64,000 nt of DNA from Candidatus Coprenecus stercoravium (GCA_019116865.1 DXAW01000028.1:28498-92497); one strand, 5' to 3'. Numbered from the stretch's first letter, positions 15,923 to 25,521 are shown. Program-made: numbers and translations. Notes: generated by a model not told the origin, from the sequence alone.

Positions 15923-17653
15923 ATGGCAATTGAAAAAAAATGGATAGTTAAAGAGCAGGGCAATCCAGCCACGGTCAGGGCGCTCTCAGCAGAGCTGGGA
16001 ATAGATCAGGTGCTGGCCAACCTGCTGGTCCAACGCAATATAACCACAGCCGAACGAGCCAGGGAATTCTTTAAGCCCGACTTGTCCAAACTCCACGACC
16101 CTTTCCTCATGAAAGACATGGACAAGGCTGTCCAGCGTCTTATCGACGCCATCTCCTCCGAAGAAAAAGTACTCATATACGGTGATTACGATGTGGACGG
16201 AACCACGGCTGTCGCCCTAATGTACACATTCATCCGCAACTTCAATCCCAATGTGGAGTACTACATACCGGACCGCTATGACGAAGGCTACGGAATCTCG
16301 TACAAAGGCATCGACTGGGGACATGAGAACGGATATACCCTCATCATCGCCCTCGACTGCGGAATAAAGGCCGTGGAGAAAGTCGCATACGCCAAGAGTC
16401 TGGGCATAGACATCATCATCTGCGACCACCATCTTCCAGACGAGGAACTTCCCGCTGCGGCAGCGATTCTGGACCCCAAACGCAATGACTGCAACTACCC
16501 TTTCGATGACCTGTCAGGATGCGGGGTGGGATTCAAGCTGATACAGGCCTACGCCATACGCAAGTCGCTTCCTTTCGCATGGGTGGAGTCCTTTCTCGAC
16601 CTGGTGGCGGTAAGCATAGCCGCCGACCTGGTGTCAATGACAGGCGAGAACCGCATACTTGCATACTACGGACTCGAAAGGCTCAACCACTCCCCGCGCA
16701 AGGGGCTGCAGTCGATTATCAAGCTCTCCGGACTTGAAAACCATAAAATCACCGTAGACGACATCGTATTCAAGATAGGTCCGCGCATCAATGCCGCAGG
16801 CAGGATGGAATCCGGACGCACGGCCGTTCATCTTCTGGTCTCCCGCAATGACGACGAGGCCCAGAGCATAGGAAAGATTATCGACCTGCACAACAAAGAG
16901 CGCAAGAGCGTGGACAAACAAATCACCAAGGCCGCGATAGAGTCGGTGATGAACGACCGGCACTTCATGGACCGCAAGTCCACAGTGGTATTCGACCCGA
17001 AATGGAACAAGGGAGTCGTAGCCATCGTGGCCTCCCGTCTGGTGGAGGCGTTCTACCGCCCCACCATTGTGCTCACAGAGTCCAACGGACTGATTACCGG
17101 CTCAGCCAGAAGCATAGCCGGCTTCGACCTGTACGAGGCCATAAAAGAATGCTCCGAATATCTGGAGAACTACGGCGGACATATGTATGCGGCGGGACTG
17201 ACACTCAAAAAGGAGAACCTGCTGCCGTTCGAGGAGAAATTCGAGAAAGTGGTCGCCGAAAAAATCACAGAAGACATACTCACCCCTGTCGTTCAGATAG
17301 ACACATATCTGGACTTCAAGCAGATAACACCTAAATTCTTCCGTATACTCAAACAGTTCCAGCCGTTCGGTCCAGGAAACCAATCCCCTGTGTTCATCAC
17401 CGAGAATGTCTACGACAACGGCAACGGACGCCTCGTCGGCTCCGGCAACGGACACATGAAACTGGAGCTTATCCAGGAAGACGAGCCGTACCGGTACATA
17501 TCTGCCATTGCTTTCAACCGCTCAGAGCATTTCGAGCACCTGCACGCAGGCAATCCGGTAGACATCTGCTACTCAATAGCCGAGAACTACTACCGGGGCA
17601 TTGCCAACATACAGCTGCGAGTCAAGGACATACATAAAAAAGAACTGTTTTAA
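15923..17653 (+). CDS. recJ: Single-stranded-DNA exonuclease RecJ
   Basis: The 576-residue protein has the DHH-family motif I YGDYDVDGTTA (D88, D90, D92), the DHH motif CDHHLP near residue 163, DHHA1 features including GSARS (ITGSARSIAGFDLYEA) and GGHMYAAGLTL, and a C-terminal OB-type domain. RecJ degrades 5'-ended single strands in recombination and mismatch repair. Length fits the family. M1 is required because the next methionine lies within the conserved N-terminus. A threonine aldolase gene follows after 12 nt. Confidence 0.96.
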   Translation: MAIEKKWIVKEQGNPATVRALSAELGIDQVLANLLVQRNITTAERAREFFKPDLSKLHDPFLMKDMDKAVQRLIDAISSEEKVLIYGDYDVDGTTAVALMYTFIRNFNPNVEYYIPDRYDEGYGISYKGIDWGHENGYTLIIALDCGIKAVEKVAYAKSLGIDIIICDHHLPDEELPAAAAILDPKRNDCNYPFDDLSGCGVGFKLIQAYAIRKSLPFAWVESFLDLVAVSIAADLVSMTGENRILAYYGLERLNHSPRKGLQSIIKLSGLENHKITVDDIVFKIGPRINAAGRMESGRTAVHLLVSRNDDEAQSIGKIIDLHNKERKSVDKQITKAAIESVMNDRHFMDRKSTVVFDPKWNKGVVAIVASRLVEAFYRPTIVLTESNGLITGSARSIAGFDLYEAIKECSEYLENYGGHMYAAGLTLKKENLLPFEEKFEKVVAEKITEDILTPVVQIDTYLDFKQITPKFFRILKQFQPFGPGNQSPVFITENVYDNGNGRLVGSGNGHMKLELIQEDEPYRYISAIAFNRSEHFEHLHAGNPVDICYSIAENYYRGIANIQLRVKDIHKKELF

Positions 17654-17665
17654 GACCTCACATAC

Positions 17666-18691
17666 ATGCTCAATTTCGAATGTGACTACATGAGAGGAGC
17701 CTGTCCTGAAGTGCTCGACAGACTCGTCAAGACCAATATGGACGAAACCCTGGGCTACGGAGACGACCCCTACTGCAAATCGGCGGCCGGACGCATCAGG
17801 GAGATATGCGGCTGTCCTGATGCCAGGGTATATTTTCTCGTGGGAGGCACACAGGTCAATGCCACAGCCATATATGCCGTACTGAAGCATTGTCAGGGCG
17901 TGATATCTCCTGTCACGGGACACATCAATCATCATGAAGCAGGAGCCGTGGAAGCCACCGGGCACAAGGTCATATCCCTGCCCGGGCGCGACGGCAAACT
18001 TGATGCGACAGAAGTAAGAAACTATCTGAAGGCCTATTGGAATGACGAGAATTACGCCCACATAGTCGAGCCGGGCATGGTGTACATCACCCATCCTACC
18101 GAACTGGGCACACTGTACAGCCTCAGAGAACTTCAGGATATGGCAGCGGTATGCCGGGAATACCACATCCCTCTATACCTTGACGGAGCCAGGCTGGCAT
18201 ACGCCATAGCGTCGGACAAGACGGACGTCACACTAAGGGACATCGCCTCGCTGTGCGACATTTTCTACATAGGAGGAACCAAATGCGGAGCCCTCTTCGG
18301 AGAGGCCCTGGTCATTCCGCGCCCGGAACTGACAGGCGATTTGTTCTCCATCATCAAACAAAGAGGCGCGATGCTGGCCAAGGGCCGCCTTCTGGGACTT
18401 CAGTTCGACACTCTGCTGGCTGACGGCCTGTATGAACGGAACGGCCTCAACGCCATCCGGACAGCCGGTCTGCTCGCCAAAGGACTTCAAGCCAAGGGCT
18501 ACCGCTTCCTGATACCGCCGCAGACCAACCAGTTGTTCGTCATCATGGGCAATGCCGGGATCGAGCGGCTGCGCAAGAAAGTCTCATTCTCACTGTGGGA
18601 GCATGTGGATGCAGACCACAGCGCCATACGTCTGGTGACAGACTGGGCTACCTCCGAGGCCGATGTCGAGGCGCTGCTGTCGCTTCTTTAA
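17666..18691 (+). CDS. ltaE: Low-specificity L-threonine aldolase (PLP enzyme)
   Basis: The 341-residue protein is of the beta-eliminating lyase / threonine aldolase family. It has GGTQVNATAIYA near the cofactor phosphate site, the LYLDGARLAYA aspartate-containing strand, and FYIGGTKCGALFGEA with the presumed PLP lysine. It cleaves L-threonine or L-allo-threonine to glycine and acetaldehyde. It sits 12 nt after recJ. Its stop codon directly abuts the stop codon of the convergent MFS gene with no bases between. Confidence 0.92.
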   Translation: MLNFECDYMRGACPEVLDRLVKTNMDETLGYGDDPYCKSAAGRIREICGCPDARVYFLVGGTQVNATAIYAVLKHCQGVISPVTGHINHHEAGAVEATGHKVISLPGRDGKLDATEVRNYLKAYWNDENYAHIVEPGMVYITHPTELGTLYSLRELQDMAAVCREYHIPLYLDGARLAYAIASDKTDVTLRDIASLCDIFYIGGTKCGALFGEALVIPRPELTGDLFSIIKQRGAMLAKGRLLGLQFDTLLADGLYERNGLNAIRTAGLLAKGLQAKGYRFLIPPQTNQLFVIMGNAGIERLRKKVSFSLWEHVDADHSAIRLVTDWATSEADVEALLSLL

Positions 18692-20065
18692 TCAACGCCC
18701 TCCCGCCTTCTCGTCCAGCCCCAGCTCAGGATGACGGTCAGACGAGCGGCTCAGCAGCACAGCCGTAACAATCGCACACACTGACATGCCGATAAAGAAA
18801 TACTCGGCAACTACCGGAGACGATGCCCTGTCCATAATATGTCCCACGACTATGGGCACAGTAAAGAGGCCGATATTCTGTACCCAGTAAACCAATGAGA
18901 ATGCCGTACCCAGTTTATTCTCCGCAATGATTTTAGGCACCGATGGCCACATGGCCGCGGGAACCAGCGAATAGCCCAGACCGAGGACACCTATGGCAAT
19001 GAAGCCGAAGACCGGCAAGCCAGGTGCAAAAGCCACTGTCAGATGCGATAGAAGTATCATACCGGAACCCAGTATCATTATCTTCGTGCCGCGTCCCACC
19101 TTGTCCACGACAGCTCCGAACAGCGGAGCGAAAACCAGGGTGAAGAACGGTATCATGGCCACCATCACCGAGGCCACATTACTGTCTATACCGAATCTGG
19201 GCATCAGTATGGCCGTGGCGAACTTGCGGAACGACACCACGCAGCAGTAGAAAAATACGCAGAGCAGAGATATGAGCAGGAAATGACGGTTGGTAATCAC
19301 CTTTATCACGTCCCTGAAACGAAAACGGTCCTCTTCCTGCACCCCTCCGGCCTGAGCCGCCGGCTCTCCCTTTCTGTCGGCGCCGTAGTCCATCAGCACG
19401 AACAAGCCCCAAAGAAGCAGGGCGAAGAGCAATAACGTCAGTCCTACCACAGCAGGACGGGACGTCTCCGAGAACGGGATATAACCGTCCAGTTCCACAA
19501 TACGCGGTACAACTATAAGAGCCACGGCAGTGCCCAGACGGGCCAGAGCCAGCTGCAATCCCATGGCGAAAGCGATCTCCTTACCCTTGAACCACTTTGC
19601 GATAGCCCTGTTGACAGTCACCCCCGCTATCTCGCTGCCCAGGCCGAACATGGCGCACCCGGCGTAGGCCAGCGACAGAGACGGTTTGGCGGACACCCCG
19701 GAAAGCAATGCGTACAAACGGCTGCCGGCAAATCCCTCCGATATGGCATAGGTAATCAGCGCGGCACCGCCTACCATCAAGCCGACGAATATCGAGCCTG
19801 TAAGCCTAACACCCCAGCGGTCAAGCAACATTCCGCAGATTATCAGTCCGCCGAATATGCACAGCAGCGAATAGGCACTGCGGTAAAAGCCGTAATCGGT
19901 CATCGACCAGCCAAGGGCCACCATCGACGGATCCTCGAACTCCTGGTTGATAGTCGAGAATATGTCATCGAAAAAGTACGATGCGAACATCGGAAGGGCA
20001 AGACACAAAAGGGCCACCCATCGGATGGCCCCTTTATCTCTAAGCGTCTTAAGCAGTCTGCTCAT
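18692..20065 (-). CDS. MFS transporter, paralogue 1
   Basis: The 457-residue protein is very hydrophobic, with about 12 membrane segments and a mid-protein cytoplasmic loop (about 225-250). Conserved stretches such as NRAIAKWFKGKEIAFAMGLQ and YWVQNIGLFTVPIVVGHIMD are closely matched in the next gene, so the two are tandem paralogues. The family pumps small organic or inorganic solutes; the substrate cannot be inferred. It lies 9 nt downstream of paralogue 2 in one transcript. Confidence 0.9.
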   Translation of the reverse strand: MSRLLKTLRDKGAIRWVALLCLALPMFASYFFDDIFSTINQEFEDPSMVALGWSMTDYGFYRSAYSLLCIFGGLIICGMLLDRWGVRLTGSIFVGLMVGGAALITYAISEGFAGSRLYALLSGVSAKPSLSLAYAGCAMFGLGSEIAGVTVNRAIAKWFKGKEIAFAMGLQLALARLGTAVALIVVPRIVELDGYIPFSETSRPAVVGLTLLLFALLLWGLFVLMDYGADRKGEPAAQAGGVQEEDRFRFRDVIKVITNRHFLLISLLCVFFYCCVVSFRKFATAILMPRFGIDSNVASVMVAMIPFFTLVFAPLFGAVVDKVGRGTKIMILGSGMILLSHLTVAFAPGLPVFGFIAIGVLGLGYSLVPAAMWPSVPKIIAENKLGTAFSLVYWVQNIGLFTVPIVVGHIMDRASSPVVAEYFFIGMSVCAIVTAVLLSRSSDRHPELGLDEKAGGR

Positions 20066-20074
20066 AGCCGCAGA

Positions 20075-21451
20075 TTATTCTTCTTTCTTCACCACGTTCG
20101 GCAGCTCCAGACCGTATTTCTTCCTGCGGTCCTCGGCTTTGAGGAGGAAACTCAGGATAAATGCCAGAACACCGAAAGATGAGAATATTATCATAGGCGC
20201 AAGATATCCTCCTGTCGACTGGAGCACCTTGCCTATCAGCAGAGGCACAAGGCAGAGACCGATGTTCTGCACCCAGAAGATAAGGCAGTATGCGCTGCCG
20301 AGTATCTTCTCGTCGATAATCTTGGGCACCGAGGGCCACAGTGCGGCCGGCACGAGGGAGAAGCTGACACCGAGTACGGCAATCAGAGTAACTGCCAGCC
20401 ACTTATGAGGATATACAGGCAGGATGAATGCAAATGAAAGATGGCATACTATCATGATGATGGCTCCAAGCATCAGCATCGTGGCGCCCTTGCCCTTGCG
20501 ATCCAGGAAGATACCGAGCAGAGGCGTGAGGCACATGGCCAGAATGGGGAAGAAACTGAAGAGCTGGGAAGCCGTGGCATTGTCAACTCCGAGGGTCACC
20601 TCCAGATAGTTCGGTGCATATCTCTGGAAGGGGAATATGGCTGAATAATAAAGTACGCAGAGCAGGGCTACCAGCCAGAACATTTTGCTTGAGAATATCT
20701 TACCGAGATCCCTGAGATGGAACTCGTCCTCAGGGGATTTCTCCTCAGTGGCCATGCCGGCCGCCACGAGCTGCCTGTCGAACTTGGTATCCATCACCGA
20801 GAATACTATGTAGTTGATGAGTCCTATCAGAAGCAGCACCGTACAGAAACCGACGGGAGCCACCACAGAATGGTCGAACTTATTGGAGATGATAGGAGCC
20901 AGCCACATGACGGCGAACACACCGAGACGGGCGATAGCCATCTCAAGACCCATTGCCAGAGCCATTTCCTTGCCTTTAAACCACTTGGCAATGGACTTGG
21001 ACACTGTGGTACCGGCCATCTCGCAGCCGCAGCCGAAGACCATGAAACCGAGGGAAGCCATCTTGGCGCTGCCGGGCATTGCAGTCCACCAGCTGTCCAG
21101 CCAGGCGCACATGCCGGTGGTCTGGAACCATTCGCTTATACCTACGAACTTAATGCTTGCTCCGATTACCATAAGTGAGGCGGAGAGCACTCCGGTGAAA
21201 CGGATGCCCATCTTGTCCAGGATAATACCGGCCAGAATCAGGAAGCCGCACACATTGAGGATATACTCCGATGCCGCATAAGTTCCGAACGCTCCGCTGT
21301 CCCAGCCTCTGGCCGACTCCACCAGCGACTTCAGGGGAGACATCACGTCCACGAACATATATGCGAAAAACATCATCAGCGCGATGAGAATCAACGCGGC
21401 CCAACGCGCCACTACGCTGTCGTTGAGCATCTTTGCTACTTTTTGTTGCAT
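20075..21451 (-). CDS. MFS transporter, paralogue 2
   Basis: The 458-residue protein has about 12 membrane helices and the shared segments SKSIAKWFKGKEMALAMGLE and FWVQNIGLCLVPLLIGKVLQ with paralogue 1. It is the first gene of a two-gene unit preceded by a good Bacteroidota promoter (21483-21514). The tandem arrangement and equal length indicate gene duplication. They could work as a pair or transport related solutes; no enzyme or regulator next to them tells which. Confidence 0.9.
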   Translation of the reverse strand: MQQKVAKMLNDSVVARWAALILIALMMFFAYMFVDVMSPLKSLVESARGWDSGAFGTYAASEYILNVCGFLILAGIILDKMGIRFTGVLSASLMVIGASIKFVGISEWFQTTGMCAWLDSWWTAMPGSAKMASLGFMVFGCGCEMAGTTVSKSIAKWFKGKEMALAMGLEMAIARLGVFAVMWLAPIISNKFDHSVVAPVGFCTVLLLIGLINYIVFSVMDTKFDRQLVAAGMATEEKSPEDEFHLRDLGKIFSSKMFWLVALLCVLYYSAIFPFQRYAPNYLEVTLGVDNATASQLFSFFPILAMCLTPLLGIFLDRKGKGATMLMLGAIIMIVCHLSFAFILPVYPHKWLAVTLIAVLGVSFSLVPAALWPSVPKIIDEKILGSAYCLIFWVQNIGLCLVPLLIGKVLQSTGGYLAPMIIFSSFGVLAFILSFLLKAEDRRKKYGLELPNVVKKEE

Positions 21452-21482
21452 TTGATTTCAGGTATTAGGATTAATCAGGATT

Positions 21483-21514
21483 CAAAAGTACCGTTTTTTG
21501 GCTGAAATGGCAAA
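21483..21514 (-). promoter_or_regulatory. Bacteroidota promoter of the MFS pair
   Basis: On the minus strand TTTG (21511-21514) is followed after exactly 20 nt by TACTTTTG (21483-21490), matching the TTG / TAnnTTTG consensus with correct spacing. The ATG lies 31 nt downstream of the -7 element. Confidence 0.75.
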
Positions 21515-21558
21515 AAATAATGCTATCTTAGCAGTCCGAATTTTAATTAATCCTTATT

Positions 21559-22050
21559 ATGTCATTGAACAAAGTCCTACTTATAGGAAATGCGGGAAGA
21601 GATCCCGAGGTTAGACATCTGGAAAGCGGGGCGATGACCGCCACTTTTTCCCTGGCCACCACCGAGCGTTACAGGGACCGCAGCACCGGAGAACCGAGAG
21701 AGCAGACAGAGTGGCACAACATCGTATGCTGGAGAAATCTGGCTGAGATAGCGGAGAAATACGTCAGGAAAGGCACACAGCTTTTCATCGAGGGACGCAT
21801 ACGGACCCGCTCCTACAACGACAAGGACGGCAACACAAAATATGTCACCGAGATCGTGGCGGACAACTTCCAGCTTCTCGGACGCAAGTCGGACAACCCC
21901 GCCACCCCGGTGCAGTCAGGAAGACCCGCCCAGGCTCCATCCTATCAGCAGAGCTATAACACGCCTCAGTATTCAGCTCCGGCACAGCCTGCCCAAACAG
22001 CTCCCGCCGATGTCCAGAACGATGAGATAGGAGACGACCTTCCGTTTTAA
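21559..22050 (+). CDS. ssb: Single-stranded DNA-binding protein
   Basis: The 163-residue protein has the SSB OB-fold (MSLNKVLLIGNAGRDPEVRH; WHNIVCWRNLAEIAEKYVRKG; LFIEGRIRTRSY) over residues 1-105, a Gln/Pro/Ala-rich linker, and the acidic tip DEIGDDLPF that recruits repair and replication partners. It coats single-stranded DNA in replication, repair and recombination. It is followed by purA after 23 nt. No strong promoter consensus was seen upstream; TATCTTAG at 21534-21541 is a one-mismatch -7 candidate. Confidence 0.96.
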   Translation: MSLNKVLLIGNAGRDPEVRHLESGAMTATFSLATTERYRDRSTGEPREQTEWHNIVCWRNLAEIAEKYVRKGTQLFIEGRIRTRSYNDKDGNTKYVTEIVADNFQLLGRKSDNPATPVQSGRPAQAPSYQQSYNTPQYSAPAQPAQTAPADVQNDEIGDDLPF

Positions 22051-22073
22051 TTTTTCCATACGCATTCGCAGAT

Positions 22074-23354
22074 ATGAAAAACAATAAAGCAAAAGTAGAC
22101 GTAGTCCTCGGCCTCCAGTGGGGCGACGAGGGTAAAGGCAAGATTGTAGATGTTCTTGCCGACAGATACAATATCATAGCAAGATTCCAGGGCGGTCCCA
22201 ACGCAGGTCACTCGATACAGTACGGAGACAAGAGCTTCGTGCTCCATTCGGTACCCTCCGGAATATTCAGGGAAGGGACAGACAACATCATAGGCAACGG
22301 AGTGGTTCTGGACCCCATTATTTTCCAGAAAGAATGCACGGACCTTGAGAAGACCGGAGTCCCTGTGAGGAACCGCATACGCATATCCAAGAAAGCCCAT
22401 CTGATCACTCCCACCCACAGGATTATAGACGCTGCGTCGGAAGCTGCCAAAGGCAAGTCCAAGATCGGCTCCACACTCAAGGGCATAGGACCGGCCTACA
22501 TGGACAAGACAGGCCGCAACGGCTTGAGAGTAGGCGACATCCTGGCTCCCGACTTCCAGACCAGATTTGACAATCTTAAAAAGAAGCACATCGCTTTTCT
22601 CAAACAGTTTGACTACACCTACGATCCCGACATGGACGTGGAGAAATGGATGTCGGCCGTCGAATATCTGAAGACATTCGACCTGGTGGACGGAGAATAC
22701 TATATCAACTCCAGACTTGACGCCGGAGCCAGCGTACTGGCCGAAGGTGCCCAGGGTTCTATGCTGGATGTGGATTTCGGCTCCTACCCTTTCGTAACTT
22801 CCTCCACCACCATCTGCTCCGGCGCATGCCTCGGCTTAGGCGTCGCCCCCGGTTCCATAGGCAGCGTATACGGCATCTTCAAGGCCTACTGCACCCGAGT
22901 CGGCAGCGGTCCATTCCCCACCGAGCTGTTTGACGCCACCGGCGAGGAGCTGCGCACCAAGGGGCATGAGTTCGGCGCCACCACCGGACGCTCCCGTCGT
23001 ACGGGATGGCTGGACATGGTAGCTCTCAAGTACGCCGTGATGCTCAACGGTGTGACTGAGCTGATCATGATGAAAGCCGACGTCATGGACACATTCGACA
23101 CGATAAAAATAGCCACCGGCTACATCGTGGACGGACAGAGGCAGGACAGCGTACCCTATGACACTTATGCGGAGATAACCCCTGTATACAAGGAGTTCAA
23201 GGGATGGAAAGCCGACCTTTCAAAGATAAGGGACGAGAAAGACCTGCCTGCTGAATTCAAAGAATACATATCATTTATAGAACAAGAGACCGGCGTTCCT
23301 GTTACCGTCATCTCGCTCGGCCCGGACCGCGCAGAGACTATTTTCAGGAAATAA
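22074..23354 (+). CDS. purA: Adenylosuccinate synthetase
   Basis: The 426-residue protein opens with the GTP-binding loop VVLGLQWGDEGKGKIVD and contains GNGVVLDP, the IMP-binding GSTLKGIGPAY, SSTTICSGACLGLG and TGRSRRTGWLD, all PurA hallmarks at normal length. It makes adenylosuccinate from IMP, aspartate and GTP, the first committed step to AMP. It lies between ssb (23 nt) and dxs (4 nt), suggesting one transcript. Confidence 0.97.
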   Translation: MKNNKAKVDVVLGLQWGDEGKGKIVDVLADRYNIIARFQGGPNAGHSIQYGDKSFVLHSVPSGIFREGTDNIIGNGVVLDPIIFQKECTDLEKTGVPVRNRIRISKKAHLITPTHRIIDAASEAAKGKSKIGSTLKGIGPAYMDKTGRNGLRVGDILAPDFQTRFDNLKKKHIAFLKQFDYTYDPDMDVEKWMSAVEYLKTFDLVDGEYYINSRLDAGASVLAEGAQGSMLDVDFGSYPFVTSSTTICSGACLGLGVAPGSIGSVYGIFKAYCTRVGSGPFPTELFDATGEELRTKGHEFGATTGRSRRTGWLDMVALKYAVMLNGVTELIMMKADVMDTFDTIKIATGYIVDGQRQDSVPYDTYAEITPVYKEFKGWKADLSKIRDEKDLPAEFKEYISFIEQETGVPVTVISLGPDRAETIFRK

Positions 23355-23358
23355 ACGC

Positions 23359-25218
23359 ATGTCACTTCTAGAACAAGTCAACAGCCCCGAGGATATTCGG
23401 GGCTTCTCTGTCAAACAGCTGGAGACACTGTGCGGCGAGATACGCCGGTACATGATAGACTGCTGTGCCAAAAACCCGGGGCATCTGGGCGCAAGTCTCG
23501 GCGCAGTGGAGCTGGCCGTAGCCCTGCACTATGTCTACAACACCCCAGTGGACAAAATCGTCTGGGACGTAGGTCACCAGGCATACGCCCATAAAATAAT
23601 CACCGGACGCAGGGAGGCCTTCAAGACCAACCGTACATACAAAGGCATCAGCGGCTTTCCCAAGATGTCCGAAAGCATATTCGACACATTCGGCGTCGGA
23701 CATTCCTCGACATCCGTATCCGCCGCCCTGGGCATGGCCGTTGCGTCAAAACTATCCGGCATCGATGAGAAAATCGTAGCCGTAATCGGAGACGGCGCCC
23801 TGACCGGAGGCATGGCCTTCGAGGGCCTTAACAACGCCGGCTCGATGAAGACAGACATTCTCGTCATTCTCAACGACAACCACATCTCCATAGACGAGGG
23901 CATGGGAGCCATGCACAACTACCTGCTCAAAATCTCCACTTCCGAGACATACAACAGGATAAAGAACCACGTCTGGGACATCATCGGCTCAGCCCGCCTG
24001 CGCAGGGGAGTACAGAAATTCATGTTCAGCACGAAAATGGCGGTACTCAAGAGCGGATCGCTGTTCGAGTCCATGGGATTCCGCTATTTCGGAGCCATAG
24101 ACGGCAACGACATAGGCCAGCTCACCACCACCCTTGCGTCTCTTAGGAACATCAAAGGGCCCAAGCTGCTGCACGTCATCACCAAGAAGGGCAAAGGATA
24201 CAAACCGGCCGAGGAGAATCAGACAGTGTGGCACGCACCGGGAACATTCGACCCGGTAACAGGAAAGCGCAGCATAAGTGCCGGAACAAGCGCCGCCAAA
24301 TACCAGGACGTTTTCGGCGAGACTCTTCTGGAACTGGCCAGGGCCGACAAGAAAATCGTGGCAGTGACTCCCGCCATGGCGTCCGGATGCGGCATGAACA
24401 TCATGATGAGAGAGATTCCGGAAAGGACTTTCGATGTCGGCATCGCCGAGCAGCACGCCGTAACATTCTCGGCCGGCATGGCCGCTTCCGGCCTGCTACC
24501 GTTCTGCAACATATACTCGTCATTCATGCAGCGCGCCTACGACAGCGTCATACACGACGTAGCCCTGCAGAACCTGAAAGTCGTTTTCTGTCTCGACAGA
24601 GCCGGACTGGTCGGAGAAGACGGAGCCACACACCACGGAGTATTCGACATGGCCGCATTCAGGCCGGTTCCCAATCTTATCATCGCCTCTCCCCTCAATG
24701 AACTGGAGCTGCGCAACATTATGTATACAGCATCCCTCCCGGACATACACGCACCTATTATAATAAGGTATCCGCGCGGAACCGGCGAAGGCGTCGACTG
24801 GAGAGACAAGGAGTTCGTTCCCGTCCCGATAGGAAAAGGACAGCTTCTTCACAACGGCTCCGGTACGGCCGTGCTTACCATAGGTCCCGTCGGCAATATA
24901 GCCGCCGAAGCCGTACGTATTGCAGAAGAGCGCGGCTTCTCCGTCCTGCACTACGACATGAGGTTCCTCAAACCTGTAGACACGGATATTCTGAAAGACG
25001 TGTGTGCGAATGCTAACAGGATCATCACCGTAGAGGACGCCTCTGTAATAGGAGGGCTGCACGACGCCGTATGCTCCTACGTGGCAGAACACGCACCGGG
25101 ACTGCCTGTCATCGGGCTCGGCGTGCCGGACAGATTCGTCGAACAGGGCACTGTAAAGCAGCTGAGACATGAGTGCGGCTTCGACACAGAAGATATTCTT
25201 AACGCAATTATTGAATAA
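23359..25218 (+). CDS. dxs: 1-deoxy-D-xylulose-5-phosphate synthase
   Basis: The 619-residue transketolase-like enzyme has the thiamine diphosphate motif GDGALTGGMAFEGLNNAG...NDNHISI, early DVGHQAYAHKIITGR, and in the second half AEQHAVTFSAGMA and DRAGLVGEDGATHHGVFD, both typical of Dxs. It condenses pyruvate and glyceraldehyde 3-phosphate, the entry step of the MEP isoprenoid pathway; uppS at 60358 uses the products. It starts 4 nt after purA. Confidence 0.97.
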   Translation: MSLLEQVNSPEDIRGFSVKQLETLCGEIRRYMIDCCAKNPGHLGASLGAVELAVALHYVYNTPVDKIVWDVGHQAYAHKIITGRREAFKTNRTYKGISGFPKMSESIFDTFGVGHSSTSVSAALGMAVASKLSGIDEKIVAVIGDGALTGGMAFEGLNNAGSMKTDILVILNDNHISIDEGMGAMHNYLLKISTSETYNRIKNHVWDIIGSARLRRGVQKFMFSTKMAVLKSGSLFESMGFRYFGAIDGNDIGQLTTTLASLRNIKGPKLLHVITKKGKGYKPAEENQTVWHAPGTFDPVTGKRSISAGTSAAKYQDVFGETLLELARADKKIVAVTPAMASGCGMNIMMREIPERTFDVGIAEQHAVTFSAGMAASGLLPFCNIYSSFMQRAYDSVIHDVALQNLKVVFCLDRAGLVGEDGATHHGVFDMAAFRPVPNLIIASPLNELELRNIMYTASLPDIHAPIIIRYPRGTGEGVDWRDKEFVPVPIGKGQLLHNGSGTAVLTIGPVGNIAAEAVRIAEERGFSVLHYDMRFLKPVDTDILKDVCANANRIITVEDASVIGGLHDAVCSYVAEHAPGLPVIGLGVPDRFVEQGTVKQLRHECGFDTEDILNAIIE

Positions 25219-25231
25219 TTTTCTAAATTCT

Positions 25232-25262
25232 TTTGTATTTTTTAAGAAAAGATATATCTTTG
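25232..25262 (+). promoter_or_regulatory. Bacteroidota promoter of the tRNA-tuf operon
   Basis: TTTG (25232-25235), 19-nt spacer, TATCTTTG (25255-25262): a full match to the Bacteroidota -33/-7 consensus. The first tRNA starts 20 nt after the -7 element. Confidence 0.85.
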
Positions 25263-25282
25263 CAGTCCCAAAAATAAGCGTT

Positions 25283-25356
25283 GCCGATATAGCTCAGTTG
25301 GCCAGAGCAGCTGATTTGTAATCAGCGGGTCGTGGGTTCGAATCCCTCTATCGGCT
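25283..25356 (+). tRNA. tRNA-Thr (anticodon TGT)
   Basis: Full cloverleaf with acceptor GCCGATA/TATCGGC, anticodon stem GCTGA/TCAGC around loop TTTGTAA (anticodon TGT) and T-loop TTCGAAT. No CCA is encoded. The T-stem has a T-T mismatch at 50:64. It is the first RNA of the tRNA-tuf operon. Confidence 0.97.
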
Positions 25357-25389
25357 CAAGTCCTTTGAAATAAGTATTTTACAAAATAC

Positions 25390-25472
25390 GGGGAGATACC
25401 AAAGTGGCCAACTGGGGCAGACTGTAAATCTGCTGGCGCACGCCTTCGGAGGTTCGAATCCTTCTCTCCCCA
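25390..25472 (+). tRNA. tRNA-Tyr (anticodon GTA)
   Basis: 83-nt class II tRNA with acceptor GGGGAGA/TCTCCCC, anticodon stem GCAGA/TCTGC around CTGTAAA (GTA) and an extended variable arm (TGGCGCACGCCTTCG), as bacterial tRNA-Tyr has. CCA not encoded. Confidence 0.97.
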
Positions 25473-25486
25473 CACATATACGAAGA

Positions 25487-25505
25487 GGCATCCGCAGAAG
25501 ATGCC
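25487..25505 (+). repeat. Small hairpin, partial copy of the tRNA-leader repeat
   Basis: GGCATC (25487-25492) pairs with GATGCC (25500-25505). The segment CGCAGAAGATGCCC here recurs at the 3' end of the large element at 25522-25640, so this looks like a fragment of the same repeat. Confidence 0.6.
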
Positions 25506-25521
25506 CTGAATGAACGAGAGG

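Noticed and set aside
25219-25282. Possible riboswitch or leader after dxs
   Set aside because: The 64 bp contain a complete promoter for the tRNA operon and no space for an aptamer.
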